Positions 23,421 to 34,826 of a stretch of 64,000 nucleotides of DNA are shown here, one piece after another. A model generated the notes under the pieces. The model had not been told where the DNA came from. It was given only the letters and a program-made list of their open reading frames with translations, and searched no databases. The stretch is from Hsuehochloa calcarea. Its lineage: Eukaryota; Streptophyta; Magnoliopsida; Poales; Poaceae. Location of the stretch: assembly GCA_036346395.1 (NCBI GenBank), contig CM070604.1:34685662-34749661 (forward strand). The letters are read 5' to 3'. A program made the position numbers and the translations under genes. Within the stretch, counting starts at the first letter, position 1. Each line of letters opens with the position of its first letter.

Positions 23421-25270
23421 TCGTTCGTCCACGTCGATTTGATTTCTGAATTTCCCGAGAGGATTTATTTATCAACTGAAAAATGTGATAACTTGTAAAA
23501 TGCATAACTAATTCTTTTCAAATCCTTTTCGGTTGATTCAAATTTTGTTGGTTATGTTTTTAACTAGACTTTAATTTAAAAATGTTTCCAGACTCAGTAT
23601 AGCTCCAGAAATTTTTGCTAATGAATAGTAGCATTTTTGATTTATAAAAGCTGAGCAAAATTGTTTTGGTCATATCTTTGGCATTAAGAATCCAAATCAA
23701 TTGGTTCTTGTTGCTAAATTCATTATAAATCAAGACCTTGCTACTGTAAAAATTTTACAATTTTTGGAGGGAGTTTACTGTTGGGTCTTTGTATTTTATT
23801 CGTTCTTATCGGTTGCTTTTGCTTTCTCGTTAGGATCCGAAGAGCACATTCATAATATTGTTGATCCTCAAGAACACCTTGACCCACAACAAGCGTGCAA
23901 GATATTTGATCATAAATGTCCCATTACTTTCAAAGTCTAATATCTTGTTTACAAATTATATGTATGCATTGCTTTTGTGTCCAATTATTTTTGCCACTGC
24001 TTAGAGGTAGCTATTCCTAATGCATTGTTGCCATTAAAATGTTATCCCCGCCACAACCATAAGTTATTATCTTCGCTGGTGAATTAGAGCCCGGTGATTT
24101 AATTATGCTCTTTTACTGTCTTTGCGATGTCATGCTTAGAAATGCTTAGCTACCGGTAGAATTGGGCGGTTATCGACTTAGTCGATGACCTTGATCACAC
24201 AAATCATTTTGTTTATTTTTGGTTCAGCACCTTATGCTTGAGTTTTGTAAAAACCGAAAATGAAACAAAATGATTTGACTTGGGCACAATGGCATGTTGG
24301 TGTGATTGTTGGGTGTGACAAGGAAAGGTGCCCAGGTCCCTAAGGACCGAAAATGTTGCTTGCGCCATTGATCCAAGTACTTTTGCGTACTAACCACATG
24401 AGGGTTATATGGGACCCCTCTTGACGTAGTACTTTGGCGTGTGTTATCTCCGAGTCGCAGGAGGGGGTTGTGTGTGTTGTGTGAAACATGATATGTGTTC
24501 TCTGTGTTCTTGTGTTGGGTGTGCGGTGGTGGAGATTCCGGGTAGGCTCTCCACCTCGCGGAGCATTGTAGTTGTCCAAGGCTTTACCTGCGACGGGTAG
24601 TTGACCGAGGCTTTACAATGACTCCGACACAACGTATGAGGCTTTACAATTTACAGATTTGTTAAATTGCTTTCAATCTATTACATTATTGCAAATAAAA
24701 CTTGCTTTATGCTAAAAAAAAAAATTTGAGTCCTAACCTGCTCCACTTAAATAAGCTTGCATGTAGCTATTGCATAGATCTGTTATCATTCTTATATATC
24801 TTGCGAGTACATTCAAAGTACTCACCCAGTTTTTGCTGGGCTGCTTTTGTTTGCAGAGGAAGAAGGTGAGCCCCAAGGGCCTCACTTTTGTGAGTTGTCT
24901 TTGTGGATTCGACGACTAGCTTTGGCGGTCCTGTCGGTTGCCTTGTGGGTTAAAGGCACACTGATTGGCTCTTTTGTTTTATAGCCATCTTATGGCACTT
25001 TTGCTTCCTCTGTTAAATTTCTTTATGTATTTGTCATTTAGCCATTGGCCCTCTTTTGTAATGACTATCCTTTATTTATGTTATCTTTGGATTGTTGTTT
25101 ATGTTTCGGTTCTATGTGGATGAATGGAATTGATGCATGAACTTTGTAAAGAGGTGTGTATACTGCACTCTGGGAAGTATACATGTCTCGAGTCTCGGAT
25201 TATCTGATTTGTGATGCTAGGACCAAGTGGATGGTTAAGCATTACAAGCCGGATAAACCGGGGTCTCACA

Positions 25271-26491
25271 CAATCCTTGAGCGATGTGGATACCGGGAGT
25301 GAGGAGGACAAGGAGGAGGAGATCCCTCAAGGCAAAAAGAAAGGGAAGGCCAAAGACTTCACTGGCATGTGCTTCATGGCTGACACGGACGACATTGATG
25401 ATAATGAGGTATCTTTTTCTTATGATGAGCTTTCTGCTAAATATGATTCTATAGTTGAGCAATTGCTTAGTCAAGATGAAGCACTAGAATTTGTCATGAC
25501 AAAAAATAAGAAATTAGAGTCAAAAATTAGCAAACTGAAAGTAGAGCTTAAAAATGCTAAGACTCTTGAACCTGATGAATGTTTATCTTGTCATGCTATG
25601 CATTCAGAAATTACCAAGTTACAATCTGCTCATAATATTTATGTACAACAACTTGAGAATGCTAGATCTGAACTAAATGAAATTAAAAGTGCTCCTTGTG
25701 AAAAATATTTAGAATCTAGTAAATTGATTGCTTTTGATGTATTTGATTCTAGCCCTTGCACTTCATGTTTAGAAAAAGAACGTGAAATCAAAGATATCTT
25801 AGAAGCTGCTAGAGTCAAATATGCTAAGCTTAAGGACGATATTAAAAATACTACTTGTGCTTCATGTTCCACTCTTAAGCTTGAAATTGCTTTGTATAAG
25901 GAGAAATCTATGAATAATACTTGTGATGCTTGTGTTAACTTGAGAAAAGAAAATGCTTACCTTCATGATACATTAGAGAAATTTTCTAAAGGTAAGAAAC
26001 AATTAAACATGATTCTTGACAAGTCTAAAACTCCTTATAAGAAGCAAGGTTTAGGATTCAATTCTTTTCAAGACAATTCAAACCCAAAAGTCATTCAAGT
26101 CTTGGAAAAAGGTTTAATTGAATTCAAAACCCAACCTGCAAAAACATCTTTTAAATCTGCAGGTTTTGCCCAACCTTGTATTAATTCAAATGGTTCTTCT
26201 TCTAGTGGTACCAAGTACCATTGCACTTATTGCAAGAAAGGTGGGCATTTGATTGAATTCTATTGGCGTAGGTTGAAAAATGATAGGAAAATTTTTGATA
26301 GAATTTCATTCATGCAACCTAGAGCTTCTATGAGACATGGTAACACTGAAAAGAATAAACATGGATTAGGATTTTTCTCTCATGCAAATCATTATGTTTC
26401 TAGATATCCTAATTCTAATGTTTATCAGATCAAGGTCGACATTGGTGGTCACCGGTCGACCGTTTTGGTCGCGGATCGACCACAACTGTAG
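25271..26491 (+). pseudogene. gag: Element C gag, N-terminus removed by B insertion
   Basis: About 405 codons remain open. The acidic start (SLSDVDTGSEEDKEEE, IPQGKKKGKAKDFTGMCF) is followed by a long Lys/Glu-rich coiled coil with several CxxC-type pairs (CLSCHA, CTSCLEK, CASCSTL, CDACVNL), typical of Sirevirus gag C-terminal halves. The knuckle CTYCKKGGHLIEFYW (about 26221-26268) lacks its last Cys, which is Tyr here, so zinc binding is doubtful. The frame runs left into B's LTR, but that start is an artefact of the junction. GGTCGACCG-type palindromes near the end match the element's LTR motif. Confidence 0.88.
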
Positions 26492-27119
26492 CCGGCCGAC
26501 CGCCCATGGACGATTTAAGTCTCATGTTAATTTAAACATTGCTCATAACCGAATGTTAGATGAAATCAAGGATAGTACTTCTGTTTTGTATCTCCTTGCC
26601 GACGTGTTTCTCAAGAACTGGATTCCTAAATCTTGTTTATCTAACCCCAGTATTGAGACACATCGTTCTTTTGTTCCTTGATTTTCAGGACTACCGTGGA
26701 AAGGGGAAGAACACGTGGTTAAATGACTCGGGTGTTCACGCCACATGACCGGAAACTCAAAATGGTTCACCTCTTTCACGCGGCAACAGTGATGACTTCA
26801 TCACCTTTGGAGATGATACACAAGGCGAATTGAAGGAACAGGATCAATTAGGGTGAACAACAAATTCATTCTAAAGGATGTCGCTCTTGTGGACAAGTTT
26901 AGGTATAATCTCCTTTCTGCTTTCTCGACTTCTTGATGATGGTTATGAGACTGCTTTTTAAGAAAAATGCTTGTCGTGTGCTTGATTCTCTTGGTGAGCT
27001 TGTGTTTGGAATCTCTAGAGTTGGTTGAATTTTTGGAGCCGATTTTTCGAATCTCTTGCCGGATCTCTTAAATGTTTGCTTACATCTTCTTCTCGATTTA
27101 CGGCTTTGGCACCGACGCT
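26492..27119 (+). pseudogene. pol: Element C protease remnant
   Basis: WLNDSGVHAT at about 26717-26746 corresponds to the copia protease site WLIDSGCSRHMTG; the DSG triad is present but a stop follows. ITFGDDTQGEL (near 26800) and FILKDVALVDKFRYNLLS (26865-26920) continue the domain in other frames. Several frame changes prevent a continuous reading. Confidence 0.78.
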
Positions 27120-27970
27120 TTGGGGCACATTGGTTTTGATCATCGACACGAGTTAGCAACCTTGATCACATGAGAGGTTTGCCCAAACTCAAAGTCGCAA
27201 GGATCTTTGATGTGCGCTCGTAGGCATGGCAAACAAGTTGCCGCCTCACACCCTTCTCGTGACTATGGTTATGACCGACGGACTGGGCCGTTGCTTCATA
27301 TGGATCTTGTTGGTCTGCTAGAGTCCGATCGATCGGTGGAAAATGGTATATTCTTGTCATAGTCGATGATCTTTCTAGATATACTTGGGTGTTCTTTCTT
27401 ACTTCAAAAGATGAAGCTTTTGGTTATTTTCATGACCTTGTTCTTCGTTTGGCTTCGAGCTTCACGGTGCTTTGAGAGCGATTCGCAGTGATAATGGTAC
27501 GGAGTTCAAAATGCTTCTTTTGCTTCTTTTTGTCTTTGGCGTGGTATTGAGCATCGCTTCTCCTCTCCACACGTCCCTCAACAAAATGGCATGGTGGAAA
27601 GGAAGAATAGGACCTTGGTCGAAATGGCTAGGACGATGCTAGATGAGTATAGCACACCGAGGAGATTTTGGGCGAAGCTATTGCTACCGGCTTGCCATAT
27701 TGCAAATCGTGTCTTTTGAGACCTTCTTTAGGCAAGACTCCTTATGAGCTTCGTTTTGGTAGAAAACCCTCTGCTTCGCATTTTCGAGTTTTTGGATCAA
27801 AATGTTTTATTCTTAAGACACGCAACTTAGATAAATTTGAATCAAGAACTTTTGATGGGTTATTTCTGGGTTATCCTGCTCATTCGAGGGGTTTTCGGGT
27901 TTTTAATAATGAGACTAACATTATTCAGATACTTGTAATGTCACTTTTGATGAGACTAGCCACGAGCTAG
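27120..27970 (+). pseudogene. pol: Element C integrase (broken)
   Basis: The GAG-preintegrase segment is seen near 27130-27190 (LDHMRGLPKL). The core follows in mixed frames: VDDLSRYTWVFFLTSKDEAF (27363-27420), IRSDNGTEFK-like coding (27480-27510) and the catalytic Glu region HVPQQNGMVERKNRTLVEMARTML (27570-27640). The end of the domain is open at 27668-27970: LGKTPYELRFGRKPSASHFRVFGSKCF and FDGLFLGYPAHSRGFRVFN. All three DDE neighbourhoods are recognisable though the frame is not continuous. Confidence 0.85.
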
Positions 27971-28351
27971 ATCTATTGCTCTGAGATGATTTACAGTGAC
28001 AGAGAGTATTTTTGTGGAGGAAGATGAGGACGGCTAATATCATTCCTTCATCTGCACGCTCTTGAGCGCCCATCTTGATACAAGAACACCTACGTCTACT
28101 TCACCTTGATTGAGGCTCTGCCATCTTCATCATCGCCAGACTGCGGAGGTCGAAGAAACGATATCTCACCCGGCGCTCACTTCCGCATTCAGAGACAAAG
28201 ATCCTCCTGAGCAGATAATAGGTAATCTACATGAGCGAGTCACTCGCTCTGGTATAATGATCCAAATCTCTACTCTCATTCGGCTTTTGTTGCTTCTTTT
28301 GAACCCCGCGATATATCACATGCTTTATCCGATTCTAGCCGGGTAAATGCC
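27971..28351 (+). pseudogene. Element C integrase-RT linker
   Basis: Low-complexity linker remnants in shifted frames, ending with PRDISHALSDS-like coding just before the reverse transcriptase. No independent gene. Confidence 0.5.
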
Positions 28352-29335
28352 ATGCATGAGGAGTTAGAAAATTTTGAAAGAAACAAAGTTTGGAACCTAG
28401 TAGAACCCCCTAGTGGTCATAATGTTATAGGAACCCGTTGGGTGTTTAAGAATAAACAAGGTGAGGATGGTTCTGTGGTTAGAAACAAGGCCAGATTGGT
28501 AGCTCAGGGTTTTAGCCAAGTTGAGGGGTTAGATTTTGATGAGACATTTGCTCCTGTTGCTAGACTAGAAGCCATTCGCATTCTGCTTGCATTTGCTACA
28601 TCAAAAGGTTTTAAATTATATCAGATGGATGTTAAAAGTGCCTTTTTAAATGGTTTCATAGATGAGGAAGTGTATGTTAAGCAACCCCCTGGTTTTGAGG
28701 ATCCTAAATATCCAAATCGTGTTTTCAAGCTATCTAAAGCATTATATGGTCTTAAACAAGCCCCTAGAGCCTGGTATGATAGACTTAAGACCTTCTTGCT
28801 TAAAAATAATTTTGAAATGGGTAAAGTGGATAAAACTCTATTCATTCTTAGACGTGACAATGACTTCTTGCTTGCTCAAATTTATGTGGATGATATTATC
28901 TTTGGTGGTTCCTCTAATGCTCTTGTTTCCAGCTTTTCTGACACTATGTCCAGGGAATTTGAGATGAGTATGATGGGAGAGCTTAATTACTTTTTGGGAC
29001 TTCAAATCAAGCAATGCAAGGAAGGAACTTTCATCCATCAGACGAAGTACACTAAAGATCTACTAAAACGCTTCAACATGGGTGATTGCAAGCCAATTTC
29101 CACTCCCATGGCAACCTCGACTGTTTTGGATCCAGATGAGGAAGGAGAAGTCGTGGATCAACGCGAGTACCGCAGCATGATCGTCTCCCTTCTGTATTTG
29201 ACGGCCTCGAGACCGGACATTCACTTCACGGTATGCCTTTGTGCAAGATTTCAGGCGTCTCTGAGAACTTCCCATCGCCAAGCCGTTAAGCGCATATTCA
29301 GCTATTTACACTCTACCCTCTTATATGGCATTTGG
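28352..29335 (+). pseudogene. pol: Element C reverse transcriptase, nearly intact
   Basis: Copies RNA into cDNA. About 325 codons are open. Motifs in order: HNVIGTRWVFKNKQ, RNKARLVAQGF, DFDETFAPVARLEAIRILLA, LYQMDVKSAFLNG with the first catalytic Asp, EEVYVKQPPGF, KALYGLKQAPRAWYDRL, IYVDDIIFGG with the catalytic YVDD at 28883-28894, ELNYFLGLQI and YTKDLLKRF. PISTPMATS and YRSMIVSLLYLTASRPDI follow. This is the best preserved enzyme domain of the window. The frame is lost near 29335 just before RNase H. Confidence 0.95.
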
Positions 29336-29830
29336 TATTCTGCTCTTGACTTTGTCCATTAGAGGTTTTTCTGATTCTGATTTTGCGGGCTGTCGGTTAG
29401 ATAGGAAGAGTACCTCAGGCACCTGTCACTTCCTAGGCACTTCTCTTGTATCTTGGTCCTCTAGGAAGCAGTCTTACATTGCACAATCCACTCTTGAAGC
29501 GGAGTATGTAGTCTGCGCTAGTTCTTCAGAGCTGATTTTGTGGATGATGTCCACTTTGAAAGATTATGGGTTAAACTTTGCTAGTGTTCCTCTTTTATGT
29601 GATAACACTTCTGCTATTAATATTGCTAAAACCCAATTGCAACATTCTAGGACTAAGCACATAGACATTCGCTTTCACTTCCTTAAAGATCATGTTGAAA
29701 AGGTGATATTGTGATGCACTTCGAGAGTCCAAGCTCAATTGGCGGATATTCTTACCAAGCCTTTAGATCAAACCGATTTTCCTCCTTAAGAAGCGAGTTA
29801 GGGTAATTTATCCTTATGGGTTGGTTTGAG
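29336..29830 (+). pseudogene. pol: Element C RNase H
   Basis: 29325-29714 contains GFSDSDFAGCRLDRKSTSGTCHFLG, LVSWSSRKQSYIAQSTLEAEYV, LLCDNTSAINIAKT and SRTKHIDIRFHFLKDHVEK, the standard copia RNase H with its acidic residues. The normal end (QLADILTKPLDQ) is seen beyond the stop in another frame (29735-29775), so one shift removes the last residues. Confidence 0.92.
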
Positions 29831-31365
29831 GGGAGTTTGATCTTTTCTTATCTTTCCTTGTTCTTTTGATCTTTTATTGTTCTTTTCTGAACTTAGTGAT
29901 CTTTTCAACTTTTTAGGTTTTAGGCTTTTAATTGCATCTCATTGTGTCATATTGCATTCATATGAAAACTCCAACAAGTGGTATGAAAAATCCAAAAGAT
30001 GCATTGTAATATAAGATTTTCTCGCTTATTTTTAAAATTGATGAAGCTTTGCCTATTACCCTTTAGAGCTTTTGTATTTCAATTATTGCTCAATGTCATG
30101 TCTAGTTCTTTGACTTGCTAGAATTATCATGCTTTTACATGTGTAGCTAAGTCTTTGCTATATGAGCTAGAACCTTTTAAACAACTCAAACTAAGAAATT
30201 GCAATTTGTGGATGTTTTAGCGAGTTCGCAATTAGTGCTCCTCTTGTGACATTGGCCTGCTGTAATTGCTTTGTTAGCTCTTTGAACTAAAATTGACCAT
30301 TACTTGAGCTTTTGTGTTCTTGAGATTCTAAACCGCTCATGTGAAAATGAAAATCAGGATTGTCTTATGCTTAAATTGTGCCAAACTATTCTTACGAGAC
30401 CGCTTGTCAAATGACATGAACTTGGAGATAGTTTGATGAACCGACGATCTCATGGGGACCGCTTGTCGAAATGACATGAACCTCAAGATTTGTCGCCCGG
30501 TAGAAGCTTAGAAAGAGTTTGTGGATGGCTCCTAGTCCAGGGATCTTCTTTACTAAGATATACCTTTAATCAACTTTTGGTCAAGCTTAGGATGAGTTTG
30601 TGGATGGCTCCTAGTCCAGATCTTGTCACTAAGTTAGATCATTAGTCCACTTCAATATTCAATGCAATTGAGAAAAATATTGACAAATGGGCGTTTACAA
30701 AATATTGAGCAAAATGATTCAATACGGGACTTGATTGACTCTTAATGTGGTCTTTGTTAGATTTTTGATCTCACTTTGACATTTTGACATGGCCAATTTC
30801 ACTTTAGGATCCTGTTGATGAACTTGTTTGAATTTGAAGCGTTGCTTAAATTGATCAAATCTCTCGCTTTACTTTTGAGCCTTTGTGCTTAGCTTTGATA
30901 TATATGTCTTACCATGATCTTGCTAGCACTGTCAGGCTTGATATGCTGTTTGTGCAATATTAGAGATACTAGCTTGTTCTTTTTGGTAATCTCCAAAGCT
31001 TCTTGTAATCAAAAATTGAAAAATACAAAAATTGAAGCCACTCCATTGCACTTCATGCATATTCCTCTTTATGCTTCTTTTGTTTCTGCTTCTTCCTTTA
31101 TTCTATATTTATTATCTCTGGTTAATTGAACAATTGTTCTTTCATATGGACCTTATGTGAGAATTTTGACCCTTTTCTGGAAATTAAAGTTTTTATGCTT
31201 ACTTTTGCTTTGTCTCACATGCCTATACTATTCTGATGCCAGTTTGGTCATTTTCATTGCTTTTTCTTGCTTATGGACCAAGTTGTGCCTTTGTGCGAAA
31301 AATGCGAGTAAACTCGTTTTCAAACCTCCTACTTACATTTTCTGGATAATTGCCAATGTGTTCAT
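29831..31365 (+). other. Element C 3' spacer between pol and 3' LTR
   Basis: 1.5 kb of AT-rich non-coding sequence, as is usual in Sireviruses. A PPT-like GAGGGGAGTTT occurs just after pol (29829-29839). Two pairs of short direct repeats lie at 30398-30481 and 30515-30619. A short hydrophobic frame (31157-31411) is not convincingly an envelope-like gene. Confidence 0.7.
30515..30619 (+). repeat. 26-bp direct repeat in C spacer
   Basis: The same 26-base word, beginning GAGTTTGTGGATGG, is at 30515-30540 and 30594-30619. A second pair (ACCGCTTGTC...ATGACATGAAC) lies at 30398-30421 and 30457-30481. Confidence 0.85.
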
Positions 31366-31377
31366 CAAGGGGGAGAT
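31366..31377 (+). promoter_or_regulatory. Polypurine tract of C
   Basis: AAGGGGGAGAT directly before TGTGGATTTC; typical Sirevirus plus-strand primer. Confidence 0.9.
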
Positions 31378-31493
31378 TGTGGATTTCATGGGGATATGTT
31401 CCAGATCTTAGGATGATGTGACAATTGGCAATGGCGTTTACGGTTTGTCGTTTCACGTGTTTTCGACAAAGTTACAGGCTTACTGGACAGGGG

Positions 31494-31806
31494 CGGTCCG
31501 ACCGGTCCTTGCACGGCGGTCCGACCGGTCCCAAATCGCTCGGACCGGCCATGTGGGGCGGTCGGACCGGCGGTGACCAAAGTGGTCAAAATGAGCTGGG
31601 CCAAAAATAGGTGTTGTAGGCAAGTGAGGGGATCCCAATGCACTTGGTCTCATGATTTTTGGAGTCTGCAGTAAAAAGTTCTATTGGTTTAAAGTTTCCA
31701 GTAGGTTTCGGATTTTCAGGGGTTGAAATTCGGCTAAGTCCCAAGGGGCGGTCCGACCGGCTCACAGGGAGCGGTCCGACCGGCTCACCTGGAGCGGTCA
31801 GACCGG
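31494..31806 (+). repeat. Palindromic CGGTCCGACCGG motif clusters
   Basis: Copies at 31494-31505, 31517-31528, about 31539-31549, 31559-31570 (reverse orientation), 31749-31760, 31772-31783 and 31795-31806. Palindromic GC-rich repeats in LTRs are, to my recollection, characteristic of Sireviruses. A related copy is near 45236. Confidence 0.88.
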
Positions 31807-32248
31807 TATTGACTTGAACATCGGCCAACTTCGTGGCGATGTTGATTGGTTAGGTCAAAGTCATTGGTATCGTGGCATGTGGTTTGCATGATGCATGTTT
31901 TGACTAACATGGATCAAGTTGTGAAGAACTTGTTCCCGAATTCGTGTTTGCTTGTCTATGGTTGTGCGGGTTGCTTGGTGGTCAACGACGGTCAACGGCG
32001 AGGAGGATCGGGACTAGACTTGGAGAGTTGAGGTCCAGAACGATCGACGATGCCGGGTGAGGTCAATGACTCAAGCGTGACTCAAGATGGACAAGGGTGA
32101 CCTATTGGCAAATCCATGACGCATGGTGAAGCGGTTTAGGTCAAAAGTTAAAAACGACGCTTTGTGAAGCGTGCGTGTGTGACCCGTTTGTTAGTGGGCC
32201 TTAACGGGAGCCCAATTAAGTCAAACCCTAGTAGTTCTAGGCCTCCAC

Positions 32249-32255
32249 TATAAAT
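32249..32255 (+). promoter_or_regulatory. TATA box of C LTR
   Basis: CTATAAATAGGAGG about 870 bp into the LTR, downstream of the palindrome clusters; a canonical plant TATA in the expected U3 position. Confidence 0.75.
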
Positions 32256-32361
32256 AGGAGGAGGTGGTGGCTGCACCCCTCTCTCTCGCCTTTTTATGTT
32301 TCAAAACCCTAATTGTCTTTAGGGGAGTTGAGGTGGAGGCTAGGGCTCTTGATGGTTTGTG

Positions 32362-32366
32362 GTGAA
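32362..32366. repeat. Target-site duplication of D (left copy)
   Basis: GTGAA directly before TGTAACATCCC; the same five bases follow D's end at 44754-44758. Confidence 0.95.
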
Positions 32367-33430
32367 TGTAACATCCCAAAATTGGTTTGTGTTTCAAATG
32401 TAATAAAAATGAGGAGAAATTAAAACTTTTTCTCTGATCTTGATTTTTGTAATCAGTTCCATAATTTTTGTAAAGGAATTATGTGGAATCAAAAATCAAA
32501 TTGCCATTTGGACACCAACACAAGTCTCCTTCATGAAAATCTTGTGCCCAACCTTTGGAAATAATTTTCATTGAACCTAGGAGTGATGTTTAACACCTCA
32601 GAATTATTTCATAATTTTCAGAAATTATTTGATAATTTTTTTTGAGGCAAGTCAAACATTAGTCAAACTCCTAAATTAGCCTTCTGGAATTTTTAGAGAA
32701 AAATGCAGTGCATAAAAGTCTCTGAAAATTTTATATAAGGTTCATCATCCTGTTAGCAATCTCCATTTAAAATTTCATAATTTTTGGGGTTTGTTTGCTA
32801 CCCCAAATAATTCCTCCAAAAATCAGCTATTCAAATTCAAACCCTAACCGGTTTTCACTGTTCCTCGGGTTCGGATCAGACTCGGGCTCGAGCCACTTGA
32901 TTTGGTCCAACCAACTAACTGCACCGCTCGGACGTCGGGCGCGAGTGTTGTGAGTCGTTGGATCGAGATCGAACGGCTCACGATCGCGTGAACGTTCGGA
33001 CCATCCGAACGCGCGATCCATTTGAACCGTTGGATTCTAAATCGAGGGTTCACGATCGCGTCAACGTTGACCGTCCGACGCCTTGCGCAACGCGGACCGT
33101 AGGATCCAAATCAACGGTCCGTGATTGAGTGAGCGTTTGAATCGTTATTATCGACTGTTCTTTTTCACCGCTCGATTTCAATCCAACGGTGGCGGCTATC
33201 GTCTACCTCCGTCGCTCGCTCCGCCATGGTCAATGAGTGGGTGAAATTTCAGAGCGTGGCGTCGGGTCACTTCTCCTTTCGCCAACGGCTCTTCCGCATT
33301 TAATGCTTCCGTCCCGCCGCCTCCATAGTCGCCGTCGCCTCTGTTGTCACTTGCTCCCGTCGCCCTCAGTCGGCCTCAACACAGAGCCCCACCATTTTTC
33401 TTCCCGTTGCTTCTTCCTTGCTCCTTCGGC

Positions 33431-33437
33431 TATAAAA
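33431..33437 (+). promoter_or_regulatory. TATA box of D 5' LTR
   Basis: CTATAAAACTCC, 1.06 kb into the LTR; conserved at 41686 in the 3' LTR. Confidence 0.7.
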
Positions 33438-34760
33438 CTCCCCCAGTGGCTTCCTTAGCATCCTTTGAACACTCTTGAGCTCCAAAGACCATCATTAGTG
33501 CGTTGCTCGGGCTCCATTTCAAATTTGCTCTCGGCCGCCATTGTTGGAGCTTGGGTCCTTCTGAAAGTGGTGTTCGGGCATTCTCTTTCAAAACCCTTGA
33601 TTCCTCGACTTCTTAGCCTCTCACCGAGTTTTAACCCTCATTCAATTTTGCTTTTGGCGTAAGAGAGCAGATCAATTTCGGATTTCCCCCTAGTCGGCCG
33701 AAACTGCTATTCTTCTTCACCCGAGCCAGCTCGATTCTCCTCGGTGCCTTCTTTGGGCTCAGGTACCCCCCTTATTAGTCCTTAGTTGTTTGGCACCCGC
33801 TCCTTGGACCGCAATGAGCTCATTTGCGTTTTCGTTTCGGTCATTTTGAGTCTTCTCGGTCATCTCCGCTTGTTTGCGGCGTTCTAGACCGCCGCACCCA
33901 AAATTGTTGGTACCTTTGGGTGCGCAAGGTTGTTAGGAACTCATTTTAGGCTTTTGCTCGCACCGCCGCGGCCAGAGTCGCCGGCGGCGAGCCAATCTTC
34001 CCGCCAAATTTTGTCGGACGAAATCGGTTGAAGTGAACTTGAGTCGTTGCGGACCGTCGATCTTTGGATCTACGCCCAAGATTGCGCTTAGATTTGAATT
34101 AATCACGCCCTAATCGGTGGACCGTTGGATCCAAGATCAACGGTCGGATCTGAATGAACGCTCGACCGTCCGAAAGGTTCGATCCGCGTGGACCGTTGGA
34201 TCCAAGATCAACGGCTCCTATGCGTGTGAACGTTCGGACCGCCCAACGCCCCGGTCCACGTGAACCGTTGGATCCGCATCCAACGGTGAGCGTTTAGGAA
34301 GTGTGAATCCGCGCGCTAGCACCGAACGCGGGCCGTCGGATCTTTGATCGACGCCTCGCTCGCCACGTCGTTTTAATTCTGATTTCGAAAGGATTTATTT
34401 GTCAATGAAAAATATGATAACTTGTAAAATGCATAACTAATTCATTTCAAATCCTTTTCGGTTGATTCAAATTTTGTTGATTATGTTTTTAACTAGACTT
34501 TAATTTAGAAATGTTTTCAAACTCAGTATAGCTCCGTAAAATTTCGCTAATGAATAGTAGCATTTTGATTTATAAAAGTGAGCAAAATGGTTTTGGCCAT
34601 ATCTTTTGCATTAAGAATCCAAATCAATTGGTTCTTGTTGCATTAGTTCATAAAAATCATGCTCTTTCTACTGTAAAAATTTGAGAGCTTTTTGTTGAAA
34701 TTGACTGTTGGATCTTTTCGGTTTCTTTTGCCTTATTGGTTCTTTTGGTTCTTTCGATAG

Positions 34761-34826
34761 GATCCAAGAGCGCATTGATACCGAGAGTGATCCCAAAGAA
34801 CATCTTGACCCACAACAAGCGAGCAA
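34761..34826 (+). other. Exon-like module in D 5' LTR
   Basis: Follows TTCTTTCGATAG, starts GATCCAAGAG, encodes DPKEHLDPQQ, and ends near CGAGCAAGC. This is the same arrangement as B's module at 14364. The donor position is less clear here. Confidence 0.4.

Larger units (their letters stand above)
13944..25270 (+). mobile_element. Element B: Ty3/gypsy chromovirus, split by A in its 5' LTR
   Basis: The internal region 16151-21468 is flanked by 3' LTR 21469-25270 and the right part of the 5' LTR (13944-16150); the rest of the 5' LTR lies left of A, off-window. LTR ends are TGTAACATCCC and GGGTCTCACA. The right flank begins CAATC inside a copia gag reading frame, so B inserted into element C. 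B and D belong to one family: their LTRs and pol are closely similar over their full length. Confidence 0.93.
21469..25270 (+). repeat. Element B 3' LTR, 3.8 kb
   Basis: Begins TGTAACATCCC and ends GGGTCTCACA. Its 5' half closely matches D's LTRs; from 23414 it matches 13944-16150. The unoccupied target of A (ACGCT) is at 23414-23418. Near 24639 a 374-bp deletion is sealed with about 15 bases copied from a neighbouring sequence. A CpG-rich repeat field occupies 22080-23420. Confidence 0.95.
31378..32366 (+). repeat. Element C 3' LTR, first part
   Basis: Starts TGTGGATTTC after the purine tract and is interrupted by D at 32367. Two clusters of CGGTCCGACCGG-type palindromes (31494-31570 and 31749-31806) lie upstream of a TATA box (32249). 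It resumes at 44754 (duplicate of GTGAA) and ends CCAACA at 45456, about 1.69 kb in total. Confidence 0.92.

Noticed and set aside
22840..23432. Minus-strand frames in B's CpG-rich repeat field (and equivalents at 32827-33053, 41083-41277, 42451-42651)
   Set aside because: Repeats with few stops generate repetitive peptides; not conserved as protein between copies.
31157..31411. Hydrophobic 84-codon frame before C's 3' LTR, possible envelope-like gene
   Set aside because: Short, no signal or coiled-coil layout of Sirevirus envelope-like ORFs, ends across the purine tract into the LTR; composition (T-rich) explains the hydrophobicity.
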